The position numbers and the translations under genes were made by a program. A stretch of 64,000 bases of DNA from Acidobacteriota bacterium (GTDB taxonomy: Bacteria; Acidobacteriota; Thermoanaerobaculia; Multivoradales; Multivoraceae): contig JAPPFP010000010.1 in the NCBI GenBank assembly GCA_028877275.1, positions 193,640 through 257,639 on the forward strand, given 5' to 3'. The notes under the pieces were generated by a model. The model did not search any database and had not been told where the DNA came from. It worked only from the letters and a program-made list of their open reading frames with translations. This document shows positions 63,954-64,000 of the stretch, piece by piece (position 1 is the first letter of the stretch; each line of letters begins with the position of its first letter).

Positions 63954-64000
63954 ACTGGAAACCCCGCAAGCCGAGACCGTTGCGCGCCGGGGCCTACGTG
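63950..64000 (+). CDS. pssA: Probable CDP-diacylglycerol-serine O-phosphatidyltransferase, N-terminus only
   Basis: Only 17 codons are inside the window: a basic start KPRKPRPLRAGAYV, the kind of N-terminus that precedes the first membrane segment of PssA. Its start overlaps the psd stop, and psd-pssA is a standard pair that supplies phosphatidylserine and decarboxylates it. The identification is therefore mostly from context. Confidence 0.6.
   Translation, partial: MNWKPRKPRPLRAGAYV

Overview
This is a dense, high-GC bacterial chromosome segment carrying mostly housekeeping genes; both ends cut a gene (recJ on the left, a probable pssA on the right). I see no rRNA, CRISPR array, transposase, integrase or prophage. 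A CarD-family regulator, a bactofilin, a DUF6600/FecR-type surface protein, an NtrY-like kinase, TolC, LspA, a LolB-like lipoprotein and KDO-independent envelope genes fit a didermic (Gram-negative) bacterium. The overall flavour (high GC, CarD, bactofilin, compact gene order) suggests Acidobacteriota or a related phylum, but that placement is inference from gene content only.

Layout. 1-5.0 kb: recJ, priA, a small zinc-ribbon membrane protein and carD, all on the minus strand, with a good sigma70 promoter and a 24-bp tandem repeat in the carD leader. 5.4-9.0 kb: tRNA-Leu(CAA), a TolC-type outer-membrane protein, a SulP transporter. 9.1-12.5 kb: purC, then convergent alr and dnaB. 12.6-16.7 kb: an outer-membrane barrel-like protein, a crotonase-family protein, feoB and feoA. 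16.8-19.6 kb: a tRNA-Leu/Cys/Gly cluster, yraN, cysS, a cohesin-like lipoprotein. 19.7-25.4 kb: def, a FecR/DUF6600 protein with 17-residue repeats, thiE-like, lspA, rluD-like, bactofilin, tRNA-Gly(CCC). 25.5-29.4 kb: a small conserved protein, a GYF-AIM24 fusion, glutaminyl cyclotransferase, an MscS channel.

29.4-44.7 kb is one unbroken minus-strand array read from high to low coordinate: hypothetical membrane protein, uvrB, uvrC, rnpB (RNase P RNA), ldcA-like, recG, glycosyltransferase, scpA, scpB, rluB-like, cmk, histidine kinase. Most neighbours overlap by 1-8 bases. 44.8-47.3 kb: class A penicillin-binding protein (plus strand). 47.3-58.0 kb is a second minus-strand array: TPR protein, LolB-like lipoprotein, ispE, tRNA-Gln, prs, rplY, pth, hppA, rpsF, rpsR, rplI, methyltransferase. 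58.1-64 kb: HU/IHF, dtd, ssb, mutS, then tsaB, ydcH-like, psd, pssA.

Themes. DNA replication and repair (recJ, priA, dnaB, recG, uvrBC, ssb, mutS, HU), translation and tRNA maturation (six tRNAs, rnpB, cysS, def, pth, dtd, tsaB, ribosomal proteins, pseudouridine synthases), chromosome segregation (scpAB), envelope synthesis (alr, PBP, ldcA, ispE, psd/pssA, lspA, lolB-like) and transport (SulP, FeoAB, MscS, HppA). The most unusual signals are in initiation rather than in gene content: several divergent genes have a TAnnnT hexamer 6-12 nt before the start codon with no Shine-Dalgarno sequence (probable leaderless mRNAs, two of them from 26-27-bp bidirectional promoters), two genes (alr and a methyltransferase) appear to start at CTG behind good Shine-Dalgarno sequences, and the ldcA start codon abuts the 3' end of RNase P RNA. 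I did not find a convincing new defence or mobile system.
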